A stretch of 64,000 bases of DNA from Halostella pelagica (GCA_005954745.1 CP040678.1:3100001-3164000); one strand, 5' to 3'; shown: positions 17,602-27,020, counted from the first letter of the stretch. A program made the numbers and translations. Notes: a model not told the origin generated them from the letters alone.

Positions 17602-18519
17602 ATGAAGGTTTCAGTGGTTCTATGCACCTACTCGCTGGACGTGTACGGCCACTTCCGCGAGGCCGCCGACAGCATCCTCGACCAGACGTACGACGACGTC
17701 GAACTCGTCATCGTCGTCGACGGGACGACGAAGGTGTACGACCGTGTGCGCGAGGACTACGGCACCCGCGACGGCGTCGTCCTCCACTGCAACGACGAGA
17801 ACCTGGGATTACTGAAGAGCCGGAACAAGGGGACCGAACTCGCGTCCGGCGATATCGTCGCGTTCACTGACGACGACGCGGTTGCCGACGAGGAGTGGGT
17901 CGCTGAACTCGTCGACACTTACGAGACCCACGACGCTCTCGCGGCCGGCGGGAAGATGACGCCCGCCTGGGTCGCCGGGAAACCGTCGTTTCTCCCCAGC
18001 GAGTTCTACTGGCTGGTCGGCGTCACGCACCGTGGGTTCGCAGACGGCCCTGGCGAAGTGCGCAACACGTTCGGCGCGAACATCTCCTTTCGACGCGACG
18101 TCTTTCTCGACCTCGGCGGTTTTGACCCGAACATCGGCGGCCGGAAAGGCGACAAGAATCTCCAGGGCGGTGAGACGGAACTGGCGGCGCGTCTCCGCAG
18201 GGAGTACGGGGAGGGCGTCCGGTACAACCCGAACGCGACGGTCGCCCACAAGGTGTTCGAGTACCGGACGGACCCCGTCTGGTTGCTGAAACGCGCGTTC
18301 TGGCAGGGGTATTCGAAGCGCGCGATGGAGACGCTCGTTCCCGATTCGACCGGCGAAGAGAGCGAGTTCCTCGGCAAGTTGCTCTTCCGGTTCGTTCCGG
18401 ACCGGACGAAACGGGCCATCTCCGAACAGTCCGGGTCGCAGGCGCTCAAGGCGCTCTCGCTGCTCGTCTTCACCGGCGTCGTCGGCCTCGGCTATCTCTA
18501 CGGGACGGTGAAATGGTGA
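17602..18519 (+). CDS. aglG: AglG-like glycosyltransferase (family 2)
   Basis: A 305-residue GT2 enzyme close in style to haloarchaeal AglG, which adds glucuronic acid to a glucosyl-dolichyl-phosphate acceptor on the cytosolic face. It begins MKVSVVLCTYSLD, with the GT-A fold, the nucleotide-diphosphate motif FTDDDAVADEEW, a GGETELAARLRR acceptor/catalytic region, and one C-terminal hydrophobic segment (LSLLVFTGVVGLGYLY). The frame is open to 17416 but the ATG at 17602 gives the family N-terminus. It is divergent from aglB and overlaps the next glycosyltransferase gene by 7 bp. Exact sugar specificity is not established. Confidence 0.85.
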   Translation: MKVSVVLCTYSLDVYGHFREAADSILDQTYDDVELVIVVDGTTKVYDRVREDYGTRDGVVLHCNDENLGLLKSRNKGTELASGDIVAFTDDDAVADEEWVAELVDTYETHDALAAGGKMTPAWVAGKPSFLPSEFYWLVGVTHRGFADGPGEVRNTFGANISFRRDVFLDLGGFDPNIGGRKGDKNLQGGETELAARLRREYGEGVRYNPNATVAHKVFEYRTDPVWLLKRAFWQGYSKRAMETLVPDSTGEESEFLGKLLFRFVPDRTKRAISEQSGSQALKALSLLVFTGVVGLGYLYGTVKW

Positions 18520-19691
18520 CGAGCGATACCGCGGGCGGGGATGTCGACCCTCGCACCGACGACGAGGGGGTCTGCGTCGTCACCCACCCTCTTGCCGCCG
18601 CGGGGGAGAACGCGACGCGAACGCTGCTGGAGATCATAAGCGCCGTCACGACGGTGTCGCTGATCACGGCCGACCTTCCCCGAGACTCCGCGATCCGCGA
18701 CCGGCACGAGGTCGTCGAGATAACGCGGGAGGGTGCGGGCGACAACATCGCCGTCGCCGCCGTCCGCTTCGTTCTGAACCAACTGCGGATGTGTCGGGCT
18801 ATCGCGCGGCGGGACGAGGAGGTCGTCCTCTTCTTCGGCGCGACGTCGTACGTCCTTCCCGTCGTCGTCGCGTCGCTTCTCGGCAAGACCGTCGTCCTCG
18901 AACCCCGCGGCGACGTTCCACTGACGCTCCGCCTCAACTGGGAGGAGCGCCTCCCCTCGCCGGTCGCGCGAGCGCTGGCTGGCGTCGTGTGGACGCTCGA
19001 ACGGATCAACTACCATCTGGCTGACGCCGTTATCACGTACACGCCGTCGATGGCCGCGGAACTCGGCCTCGACGACTTCCGGGAGAAACTCCATCCGAAC
19101 GGCGCGCGCTACGTCGATACCGACGAGTTCGACGTGGACGTTCCGTACCAAACGCGCGACCGAACGGTCGGGTTCCTCGGCCGCATCGACGAGGAGAAGG
19201 GGATCCGGGAACTCGCCGCCGTCGCGCGCCGCCTGCCCGACGACGTGACGTTTCGCTTCATCGGCGACGGCGACCTCTCCGACTGGCTGGAAGCCGAACT
19301 CGCGGACGAGATCGCGCAGGGGTCGGTCGAACTCGCGGGATGGGTCGACCACGACGAGGTTCCGGCGGAACTGAACGACCTCCGCCTGCTCGTCATGCCG
19401 TCCCAGCCGACCGAGGGCTTACCGACGACTATCCTGGAGTCGCTCGCCTGCGGAACGCCGGTGTACGCGACGCCGGTGTCTGGCATTCCCGACGTGGTAC
19501 GCGACGGGGAAACCGGGTTCCTCATGACCGAACGCGACCCCGAGGCGATAGCCGACGAGATAGCGCGCGTGCTGAGCGAACCGGACCTCGTCGCGGTGAG
19601 CGGGAACTGCAGGGCGTTGACCGAAGAGAAGTACTCCTTCGAGGCCGCCGTCGAGCGGTACGCGGCGATCCTCGACGGCATCACGCGGTGA
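18513..19691 (+). CDS. GT4-family glycosyltransferase
   Basis: A 392-residue GT-B enzyme of family 4. The donor-side domain shows GRIDEEKGIRELAAVARRL, VSGIPDVVRDGETGFLM and the E-x7-E motif (EGLPTTILESLACGTPV). The acidic N-terminal 22 residues are a halophilic extension. Its start is inside the end of the AglG-like gene, so the two are coupled, and its 3' end overlaps the convergent flippase gene by 11 bp. It probably adds a later sugar of the lipid-linked glycan; donor and acceptor are unknown. Confidence 0.85.
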   Translation: MVTSDTAGGDVDPRTDDEGVCVVTHPLAAAGENATRTLLEIISAVTTVSLITADLPRDSAIRDRHEVVEITREGAGDNIAVAAVRFVLNQLRMCRAIARRDEEVVLFFGATSYVLPVVVASLLGKTVVLEPRGDVPLTLRLNWEERLPSPVARALAGVVWTLERINYHLADAVITYTPSMAAELGLDDFREKLHPNGARYVDTDEFDVDVPYQTRDRTVGFLGRIDEEKGIRELAAVARRLPDDVTFRFIGDGDLSDWLEAELADEIAQGSVELAGWVDHDEVPAELNDLRLLVMPSQPTEGLPTTILESLACGTPVYATPVSGIPDVVRDGETGFLMTERDPEAIADEIARVLSEPDLVAVSGNCRALTEEKYSFEAAVERYAAILDGITR

Positions 19692-21096
19692 CGTTCGCCG
19701 GGAGCAGCGCGACGGCCTTCTGTCGGACTCTGGTCGAGAGCACGACGAGCGTCGCCCCGTAGACGGCCCCGCCGACGAGAACGAGCGCGACGGTCGCGTA
19801 GTGCGACCCCGGAACGACGCCGGCGAGCGCGTACACCGCGCCGGTCATCACCAGACTCGCGCCGAACTGGTGTGCCATCTCACGGTAGGGAACGTCCGGC
19901 CGGCCGATGAGCGAGGTGAGAGCGAAATAGCCGAGGACGAGCGTTATCGTCGCCGAGAGCGCCGTCGCGATCGCCGCACCGTACCAGCCGAACTGCGAGA
20001 TGAGACCGACGTTGAGGACGATGTTCGAGACGACGAAGACGAGGTTGATCCGGAAGGCCACGTCGGGACGGTCGATCGCGTTGATCGCGCTGAGAAACTG
20101 CGCCCCGAACGCCGCTAAGGTGCGAGCGACGATGAGCACGAGCAGGATCGTCGCACCGCGGGTGAACTCCGGTCGGTAGATCTTGAGCAGTCGCGGGCCG
20201 ATGACCGCCGCGCCGAACAGCCCGGGGATCGCGAACACGCCGGTGAACACGAGCCCTTCGTTGATGTAGTGATGGACCCGGTCGTAGTTCTCCTCGACGG
20301 AAAGCTCGCTCAGTTCCGGGAACAACGTCTTCTGAACGGAGTTGCTCACAAGCGCCAGTGTCGAGGCGAGTGTCCACGACACTTCGTAGATACCGATGAG
20401 CGCCGACGGAACGAAGAAGGCGAGAACGATCGTGTCCATCCACCCGAACGCGCGGGTCTTGATCGTCCCGAGCCAGGAGTATCGGGCGTACTCGGCCAGA
20501 CGCCTGACGTGCTTACGCGTCGGCCGCGCGGGCCGAACCTCGAAGAGAAACACGCCGAGCACCGCGGCCGCCGCCAGCGACACCGCGTGGCCGACGAGAA
20601 GCCCCGTCAATTTGTACCCGAGCAGGATCAGCGCCACCTGAAAGCCGGTCCGGCCGACGCGCTCGACGGAGCGTAGGATACCCGTCTGGGCCACTCTCTT
20701 CTGGCCGTTGAGTGCCCCGATGACGGTTATCATCGCCACGTTGCCGACGACGAGCGCGGCGACGAGGCCGCTGACGGACGCGCCCACGTAGTCGTTGACC
20801 TGCTCGCCGAAGGCGACGATACCGACCGCGACCGTGGCCGCGACTGCGGCGTTCAGCAAGAACCCGACAGTGAGATACGACCCGCGGTCGGAGCCCTCGC
20901 TGACGCGCTTGTTGACCGCGCTACCCACGGCACTCGCCGGGATGTTGAGCCAGAACAGAAGCGCAACTGCGACGGCGTACGTCCCGAGTCCGGACGCACC
21001 GAGAACGCGGGCGATAGCGAAGGTGGCGGCGAACCCGGCGAGCGAGACGCCGACCTGCGACGCGAAGTGGATCAGCGTGGTTCTACCGAGACGCAT
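19681..21096 (-). CDS. Wzx/AglR-type polysaccharide flippase
   Basis: A 471-residue membrane protein of the MOP superfamily (polysaccharide transporter branch) with about 12-14 membrane segments, beginning MRLGRTTLIHFASQVGVSLAG. Typical features are the paired hydrophobic blocks and the central cytosolic basic loop (RPARPTRKHVRRLAEYARYS). It should move the dolichol-linked glycan to the outer face, the step assigned to AglR in Haloferax. Translation could begin upstream in frame, but the ATG at 21096 overlaps the stop of the preceding sulfatase-like gene by one base (TAATG), which fixes the start and indicates an operon. Confidence 0.85.
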   Translation of the reverse strand: MRLGRTTLIHFASQVGVSLAGFAATFAIARVLGASGLGTYAVAVALLFWLNIPASAVGSAVNKRVSEGSDRGSYLTVGFLLNAAVAATVAVGIVAFGEQVNDYVGASVSGLVAALVVGNVAMITVIGALNGQKRVAQTGILRSVERVGRTGFQVALILLGYKLTGLLVGHAVSLAAAAVLGVFLFEVRPARPTRKHVRRLAEYARYSWLGTIKTRAFGWMDTIVLAFFVPSALIGIYEVSWTLASTLALVSNSVQKTLFPELSELSVEENYDRVHHYINEGLVFTGVFAIPGLFGAAVIGPRLLKIYRPEFTRGATILLVLIVARTLAAFGAQFLSAINAIDRPDVAFRINLVFVVSNIVLNVGLISQFGWYGAAIATALSATITLVLGYFALTSLIGRPDVPYREMAHQFGASLVMTGAVYALAGVVPGSHYATVALVLVGGAVYGATLVVLSTRVRQKAVALLPANVTA

Positions 21097-22487
21097 TATT
21101 CCATGTAGCCGAGGTCTTGGAGTTGTTTTTGCATCGCGTCGGTGAGTTCTGAACCTTCGCCGGTTGCAATGAGTCGCCCATCGGTCGATAGCCACTCTGA
21201 GAGTTCGTCGTCCAGTTCAGACGCTGTGTTCGGGTGTTCAGACGTGACATCCGTGATCTCGTCGGGCAGTTTGAACAGTCGGGAGCGCCCCTCACTTTTC
21301 TCGTACCTGAACTCTCGGGTGCGGAGGCTCGTGAGCATATCGGAGTGAAACTGCGTCGTGTCGAAATCCGGGTTTCGGTCCAGATAGGGCTCGAAGTTCG
21401 CCCCCTGGCGCTGCGAGATAACCCGTTCGCGGACCGTTTGTCGCATATCGATTCCCTGTAACCCGTCGGTGGATGCGCCACCCATATCGGCGAGCGTTCG
21501 CATGAGATCGAGATGTTGAACGAGGCCGTCGGACGGATAATCGACGTCGTCGAGACCGTGAACCACCAGCGGCACGTGCGTTACCGCGTCGTTGATCACG
21601 ATGCGATGGGCGAGCATCCCCCGCTCGCCGAACAGTTCGCCGTGGTCGGCGGTGATGACGACGACGGTGTCGTCCAGATCGAGCGACTGGACGTGATCGA
21701 AGAGTCGGCCGACCATCTCGTCGGTGTACGCGATCTCTGCGTCGTACATCGCCTCGATCGCGCGCTGTTCCGTCTCCGTGAGGTCGTAGCCGTCAGCGAC
21801 TATCTCCTCCATGTCGTAGTGGACACGCATCGCGATGTCAGCCGCCTCCTCGGCGGAGATATTCAACCCGTCCGTGTATCTGTCCAGATACGGGAGCGGC
21901 GGATAGTAGGGACGGTGCGGTTCGTTGTAGTGAAGGTAGAAAAAGAACGGCTCGTCGCCGCCGAGGTCGGTGAACCACTTTTTGGCGACTTCGTTCATCA
22001 AAAACGGGGTCGCGTGTTTGGCCGTGTCGTGCGTTACTCCGGCGGAGTGGCTGCGAATGTTCAGGAAGTACTTGGCTATCGTCTCCGGACCGAGAACGTC
22101 CAGAAACGTCGAGGCGGCGAGCCACTCGAACCTGTCGAACCCTCGGTCGAGACCGGTGCCGGAACTGACGTAGGAGTTCCGGGAGAGTCCGGCCGTTGCG
22201 TATCCGGCGTCACCGAGCCGTTCGGCGACAGTATCGAGTTCCTCTGGGATCGATTCGTTGGCGATCCGTAACCCGTGGTGTGACGGGTACACGCCGGTCA
22301 GAATAGAGGCGGCGGACAGCGCCGTCGCGTTCCCCGCAGCAAAGCAGTTCGAGAGATACTCTCCGCTTTCCGAGTCCGCGATCCGCTGGAGGTTCGGCGT
22401 CGTATCGCGGTCGTACCCACCCATCGTGGTATGGTCCGCACGGACGCTGTCAAGGGTGATCCAGAGGATATTCGGAGGGGTCGCCAT
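21096..22487 (-). CDS. Alkaline-phosphatase-superfamily (sulfatase-like) enzyme with Thr at the nucleophile site
   Basis: A 463-residue cytosol-type protein with sulfatase fold: metal ligand motif ITLDSVRADH (D13), active-site helix at residues 55-65 (TALSAASILTG) and ITADHGE near the C-terminal third. Where sulfatases have Cys of C-x-P-S-R, this protein has T55, so it cannot be converted to formylglycine; Thr is the nucleophile in phosphodiesterase and phosphoalcohol-transferase relatives. No signal peptide. It ends with LQDLGYME. A TATA-like GGAAATAAC about 26-30 bp before the ATG at 22487 supports this start over 22502. It is in an operon with the flippase gene, so it may act on glycan or lipid carrier. 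Confidence 0.82.
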   Translation of the reverse strand: MATPPNILWITLDSVRADHTTMGGYDRDTTPNLQRIADSESGEYLSNCFAAGNATALSAASILTGVYPSHHGLRIANESIPEELDTVAERLGDAGYATAGLSRNSYVSSGTGLDRGFDRFEWLAASTFLDVLGPETIAKYFLNIRSHSAGVTHDTAKHATPFLMNEVAKKWFTDLGGDEPFFFYLHYNEPHRPYYPPLPYLDRYTDGLNISAEEAADIAMRVHYDMEEIVADGYDLTETEQRAIEAMYDAEIAYTDEMVGRLFDHVQSLDLDDTVVVITADHGELFGERGMLAHRIVINDAVTHVPLVVHGLDDVDYPSDGLVQHLDLMRTLADMGGASTDGLQGIDMRQTVRERVISQRQGANFEPYLDRNPDFDTTQFHSDMLTSLRTREFRYEKSEGRSRLFKLPDEITDVTSEHPNTASELDDELSEWLSTDGRLIATGEGSELTDAMQKQLQDLGYME

Positions 22488-22742
22488 CGTTACGTAGTCC
22501 ACCGGGAAGTTATTTCCATCTTTCCCTCTCAGTCGCCGTTACGGAGACGTATCGGTTCGATGAATACCGCTAGTTCAACTGTCTCGGATGACGCGTAGTA
22601 TCCAAGCCCTGTGAGATCGGGGCCGAGTTCCGTTCGAGTCGGGAAACCTATCGTTTACCGCGGGGCGGATCTGATAACAGACGGTACCTGATGAATAATG
22701 GTGAAGTAACTTACTTAATGGAGTACTGTTTACACCCGCGAA

Positions 22743-23726
22743 ATGACTGTTGTCGTACTGGGTATCGACGCTTTAGATCCCGACCTCGTGGATCCAGCCC
22801 AGCATCCTCACCTCACGCTAGAGAACTACCGCTCTATCGAAACGATCTCCAGCAGTGCCGGCGAACCGAGTACGCACGAACTGTGGCCGACGATCATCAC
22901 CGGGCTCAAACCGGCTAATCACGGATTAACGCTCGAAGATGACGGAGTCGCATGGGGTAACCCCCTTCTCGACGCCGGCAGTACTGCCGCGGACTACGTC
23001 CTTCCCGACGGGCTACAGAACCGGATCGGGGAATGGCTACTCACGAACACGGCGGCAGATGCGTTCCGGACTCCAGCGGACTACTACGAGGAAAACGGGA
23101 TCGAGACGGTGTTTGACGGACGCGACACGAAACCGATCGGGATCCCGAACTACGTCGTAGACCCCGACGAAGAAGACCGCGAACACGCGTTACGTCGGAG
23201 TCTCGGCGACCTCTTCGAGCGCGACCAGTCGGCCGTAGGCGGACACAGTTCGTCGGACGCGGACGCCTTCTACGAACAGTGTATGGAGATGGCGATGATC
23301 CGACTGGCACGAACTCGGCGGGCCCTCCGGAACGGCGAGTACGAACTCGTGTTCGGCTACACGAGCGGCCTCGACCTCATCGGTCACGTGGCCTACGACC
23401 GTCCGGACCTCCAACACCGTGCGTACGAGGAACTGGACCAGTTCGTCGGTGAACTCCGTGACGACCTCGGACCGGAAGACGAACTGCTGCTGGTGAGCGA
23501 CCACGGACTCCAGGACGGAGTACACACCCACGAGGCGATGGTCGCCGCGACGAACGAACGGCTGGTAGAGGGTGTAGAGAGCGTCACCGACGTGCGAGCG
23601 GCCATCGACGCTGAACTCTCCGCGACGGACCACGACCGGACACCACGAAGGGATATCGAAGGCCCGGCCGATACCCACGACGGAGACGAAGTCCGCGAGC
23701 AGTTAGAGAGCCTCGGCTACATGTAG
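22743..23726 (+). CDS. Alkaline-phosphatase-superfamily phosphodiesterase-like protein
   Basis: A 327-residue protein of the nucleotide pyrophosphatase/phosphodiesterase branch. It starts VVVLGIDALD (metal ligand D9), has the nucleophile region STHELWPTIITGL with T44, and later LDLIGHVAYDRP and LLVSDHGLQDG metal-binding motifs. It lacks a signal peptide. Its C-terminus is LESLGYM, matching the tails of its two neighbours. A CTTACTTAATGG promoter element about 27 bp upstream suggests a nearly leaderless transcript. It is followed after 5 bp by another sulfatase-like gene. Substrate unknown; pyrophosphate or phosphodiester bonds in sugar-nucleotide or dolichol intermediates are possible. Confidence 0.82.
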   Translation: MTVVVLGIDALDPDLVDPAQHPHLTLENYRSIETISSSAGEPSTHELWPTIITGLKPANHGLTLEDDGVAWGNPLLDAGSTAADYVLPDGLQNRIGEWLLTNTAADAFRTPADYYEENGIETVFDGRDTKPIGIPNYVVDPDEEDREHALRRSLGDLFERDQSAVGGHSSSDADAFYEQCMEMAMIRLARTRRALRNGEYELVFGYTSGLDLIGHVAYDRPDLQHRAYEELDQFVGELRDDLGPEDELLLVSDHGLQDGVHTHEAMVAATNERLVEGVESVTDVRAAIDAELSATDHDRTPRRDIEGPADTHDGDEVREQLESLGYM

Positions 23727-23731
23727 TACTT

Positions 23732-25189
23732 ATGAAACCAAACGTCCTCCTCGTCGTCCTCGACAGTGTCAGAGCCAAAAACGTCTCCGCGTACGGTCAT
23801 CACCACGAAACGACACCGTTTCTGGACCGCTTCGCAGACCGGGCGACGCGCTACGAACAAGCCCGGTCGCCCGGGGCCAAGAGTCTCACGAGTCATACGA
23901 GCCTTTTCACCGGCCTCCACGTCGAGGAACACGGCGTCACGTCGACCGACCACTCTATCGACCCTGAATACACTGTGTTCGCCGACCTCCGCGACCAGGG
24001 GTACGATACCGGTGTGTTCTCGGAGAACACCTGGATCACAGACGTCGAAGTCGGGCTGAAGGACGGCTTCGATACCGTCGTGGGCCCCCAGAACTCGCCG
24101 TTTCCGGACGTCGTCAATCCGAAGGAGTTCGTCGCGAAGGAAGGCCGCGGCCAGTACGGGGAGTATCTGAAGGCGTCACTGACGAGCGCTGCACCCGTTA
24201 AATCGTTACTGAACGGCGTCGCGATGAAGTTGGCCTGGGACCATCCCACTCTCGTACCCGACTTCCTCAAGGCGACGACGCCGGCCGACGTCTACACCGA
24301 TTTCTTCCTCGACTGGCAAGCGGAGCGCACCGGTCCGTGGGCCGCTTGCATCAACTTGATGGATGGACACATCCCGTACGAACCGCGCGACGAACACGAC
24401 CAGTGGGGCGGCGAGAAAGCGCGGGCGATCCAGAACGAGACGGAGGATCACAAGTGGGAGTTCAACGGCGGCCAGCGCCCATGGTGGCAGCGAAAGGCCG
24501 TCGAAAGCCTCTACGACGGTGCGATACGTCAAATGGACGCGGAACTGGAGCGACTTCTGAAGACGTTGGAAGAGCGAGGCGTCCTCGATGAGACGCTGGT
24601 TGTGATCACGAGCGACCACGGAGACGGGTTCGGAGAGCCGAGTTTTGTTCGGCCAAACACTCGCGTGTCGGAACACGGCGTGGCGATCCACGAAACCCTG
24701 TTCCACGTTCCGCTGTTCGTAAAGTCGCCCGGCCAGACGGAGGGACGAACCATCGAGGAACCGGCCACGCTGACGGAGTTCCCGGCAGCAGTTCGCGCGG
24801 CAGTGGACGGAACGTACCGTGACGGTGACGAGTTCGTTCCGGACGGACCCGTGCTGGCGTCGGCGGCGGGACTTACCGAACCCCTGAAAGAACGTGCGAG
24901 TGAGTACGTCGACGACCTCACACCGTACACGGCACGGTCGAAAGCCGTGTACGAGACACACGAGAACGAGGTTCGAAAGCACGTCACGTGGCGCGACCAG
25001 TCGGCGACCGTCGGCATCCGAGACGCACAGACGGTGTATCTCTCGTCCCGAAACGACTCGGCATCGGGAACGGCAGTCGAAGCGGCGTTCGACGGTATCG
25101 ACGATGCCGGCGTCAAAGCGGACGCCGGCGGCGTCGAGGAGGTAGACGAGACGACGTATCAACGCTTGGAGGACCTCGGCTACGTGTAG
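23732..25189 (+). CDS. Sulfatase-like alkaline-phosphatase-superfamily enzyme with Ser at the nucleophile site
   Basis: A 485-residue protein beginning MKPNVLLVVLDSVRAKN (metal ligand D11). The active-site segment is S51-L-T-S54-H55 followed by TSLFTG, where sulfatases read C-x-P-S-R; Ser replaces the formylglycine Cys, and His replaces Arg. The second metal site is VITSDHGDGFGE. No signal peptide is evident. The C-terminus is LEDLGYV. It lies 5 bp after the phosphodiesterase-like gene and 59 bp before aglF. Codon use looks less GC-rich than in aglM, so the sulfatase-like trio may have been inserted into the agl locus. Either an unusual Ser-type sulfatase or a phosphatase/transferase. Confidence 0.82.
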   Translation: MKPNVLLVVLDSVRAKNVSAYGHHHETTPFLDRFADRATRYEQARSPGAKSLTSHTSLFTGLHVEEHGVTSTDHSIDPEYTVFADLRDQGYDTGVFSENTWITDVEVGLKDGFDTVVGPQNSPFPDVVNPKEFVAKEGRGQYGEYLKASLTSAAPVKSLLNGVAMKLAWDHPTLVPDFLKATTPADVYTDFFLDWQAERTGPWAACINLMDGHIPYEPRDEHDQWGGEKARAIQNETEDHKWEFNGGQRPWWQRKAVESLYDGAIRQMDAELERLLKTLEERGVLDETLVVITSDHGDGFGEPSFVRPNTRVSEHGVAIHETLFHVPLFVKSPGQTEGRTIEEPATLTEFPAAVRAAVDGTYRDGDEFVPDGPVLASAAGLTEPLKERASEYVDDLTPYTARSKAVYETHENEVRKHVTWRDQSATVGIRDAQTVYLSSRNDSASGTAVEAAFDGIDDAGVKADAGGVEEVDETTYQRLEDLGYV

Positions 25190-25213
25190 GACCGGAACGT
25201 TCGGAGAGAAACC

Positions 25214-25221
25214 TACTTTTA
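25214..25221 (+). promoter_or_regulatory. TATA box of aglF (leaderless)
   Basis: TACTTTTA centred about 31 bp before the aglF ATG at 25249, in an AT-rich patch, predicts a transcript starting at or just before the start codon. Confidence 0.6.
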
Positions 25222-25248
25222 TTGTAGATCACCGTTGCGAATACAGAC

Positions 25249-25977
25249 ATGCAAGCAGTCATCCTCGCTGCGGGCAAAGGAACCCGCCTCCGCCCGCTCA
25301 CCGAAGACAAACCGAAAGTCCTCGTCGAAGTCGACGGAAAGCCGCTCATCGAGGACGTGTTCGACAACCTGGTCGACATCGGCATCGACGAGTTCGTCGT
25401 CGTCGTCGGCTACAAGAAAGAGAAGATCATCGAGCGCTACGACGACGAGTACCGCGGCGTCCCGATCACCTACGCTCACCAGCGCGAACAGTTGGGGCTG
25501 GCGCACGCGCTCCTCCAGGCCGAACCCCACGTCGACGACGACTTCGTGCTGATGCTCGGCGACAACATCTTCCGGGCGAACCTCGGCGACGTGATCCGCC
25601 GTCAGCAGGAGGACCGCGCGGACGCCGGCTTCCTCGTCGAGGAGGTACCGATAGAGGAGGCGTCGCGGTACGGCGTCTGCGACACGAACGAGTACGGCGA
25701 GATCGTCGAACTGATCGAGAAACCGGACGACCCGCCGTCGAACCTCGTGATGACCGGGTTCTACTCGTTCACGCCGGCGATATTCCACGCCTGTCATCTG
25801 GTCCAGCCGAGCGACCGCGGCGAGTACGAACTCCCGGACGCCGTCGACCTCCTCATTCAATCCGGGCGGACTATCGACGCGATCAGGATGGACGGGTGGC
25901 GGATCGACGTCGGCTACCCCGAGGACCGCGACGAGGCGGAGCGTCGATTGGACGAGACAGAGGCCGCGGATCACTGA
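25249..25977 (+). CDS. aglF: Glucose-1-phosphate nucleotidyltransferase AglF
   Basis: A 242-residue sugar-phosphate nucleotidyltransferase with the signature AAGKGTRLRPLTEDKPK at the N-terminus, a conserved LMLGDNIF metal-binding aspartate and ELIEKPDDPPSN. Haloarchaeal AglF joins UTP to glucose-1-phosphate, supplying UDP-glucose for oxidation by AglM. It has no left-handed beta-helix C-terminal domain, in line with the short AglF/RfbA-like form. It opens a run of three sugar-nucleotide genes (aglF, SDR, aglM). Confidence 0.9.
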   Translation: MQAVILAAGKGTRLRPLTEDKPKVLVEVDGKPLIEDVFDNLVDIGIDEFVVVVGYKKEKIIERYDDEYRGVPITYAHQREQLGLAHALLQAEPHVDDDFVLMLGDNIFRANLGDVIRRQQEDRADAGFLVEEVPIEEASRYGVCDTNEYGEIVELIEKPDDPPSNLVMTGFYSFTPAIFHACHLVQPSDRGEYELPDAVDLLIQSGRTIDAIRMDGWRIDVGYPEDRDEAERRLDETEAADH

Positions 25978-26036
25978 GTCGGATCGAAACCGTCGGAACC
26001 GGAAACCACAAATCCCTCGTCGTGGACAGGTCGGAT

Positions 26037-27020
26037 ATGAACGTCCTCGTTACCGGTGGCGCGGGCTTTATCGGCTCGCACATCGCCGAACGACTCCTCC
26101 GTGACGGGCACCGCGTGACGGTGCTCGACAACATGGACCCGTACTACGACCTGGGGATCAAAGAACGCAACGTCGAACGCTGCCGTGACGCCGGTGACGA
26201 CCGCTTCGAGTTCGTCGAGGGGTCGATCACTGACGAGGGGTTAGTTCGCGACGTGATCGCTGGCGACGACATCGAGTTCGTCTACCACGAGGCGGCGAAA
26301 GCCGGCGTTCGGACGAGCGTCGAGAACCCGCAGGCGTACAACGAGAACAACGTCGGGGGCCTCCTGAACCTCCTCGAAGCGGCGGACGACCACGGCGTGA
26401 CGCGACTCGTCAACGCCTCCTCCTCCTCCGTGTACGGCAAGGACGACTATCTGCCGTACGACGAGGAGCATCCAAACTACCCGCAGAGCCCTTACGCGAT
26501 CACGAAGCTGAGTTCCGAGCACTACTGTCGCGTGTGGGACAACCTCCACGATATTTCGACGGTGAGCCTGCGCCACTTCACCGTCTACGGCCCGCGGATG
26601 CGGCCGAACATGGCGATCACGAACTTCACGACCCGATGTCTCAACGGCGAACCGCCGGTGATCTACGGCGACGGTCAGCAGACGCGCGACTTCACGTACA
26701 TCTCCGACATCGTCGACGCCAGCGTCGCGTTGCTCGATACCGACGCCGCCGACGGCGAGGAAATCAACGTTGGCTCGTCGGGCAACATCACGATCCAGGA
26801 ACTCGCCGAACACATCATCGCGGAGACGGGCGCGGACGGCGACATCGAGTACACCGACGCCAACGAGGCCGACGCACGCCACACGCACGCCAACGTGTCG
26901 AAAGCGGCGGAGTTGCTTGACTACGAACCGCAGGTGAGTATCAGGGAGGGGGTCTCCCGGTTCGTCGACTGGTATCGGGAGAACCGCGAGTGGTACGAAC
27001 CGCTGGTGATCAACTCGTGA
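26037..27020 (+). CDS. NAD-dependent sugar-nucleotide epimerase/dehydratase (extended SDR)
   Basis: A 327-residue extended short-chain dehydrogenase. The Rossmann motif is GGAGFIGSH near residue 7 and the catalytic pair is Y153-x3-K157 (PYAITK) with an upstream Ser-rich NASSSSVYG. The substrate region includes RHFTVYGPRMRPNMAI and GDGQQTRDFTYI, typical of UDP-glucose or UDP-glucuronate 4-epimerases and related dehydratases. The start ATG at 26037 gives the family N-terminus MNVLVTGGAGF. Its last four bases overlap the GTG start of aglM. It probably interconverts UDP-hexuronic or UDP-hexose donors for the N-glycan; the exact reaction is not fixed by sequence alone. Confidence 0.88.
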   Translation: MNVLVTGGAGFIGSHIAERLLRDGHRVTVLDNMDPYYDLGIKERNVERCRDAGDDRFEFVEGSITDEGLVRDVIAGDDIEFVYHEAAKAGVRTSVENPQAYNENNVGGLLNLLEAADDHGVTRLVNASSSSVYGKDDYLPYDEEHPNYPQSPYAITKLSSEHYCRVWDNLHDISTVSLRHFTVYGPRMRPNMAITNFTTRCLNGEPPVIYGDGQQTRDFTYISDIVDASVALLDTDAADGEEINVGSSGNITIQELAEHIIAETGADGDIEYTDANEADARHTHANVSKAAELLDYEPQVSIREGVSRFVDWYRENREWYEPLVINS

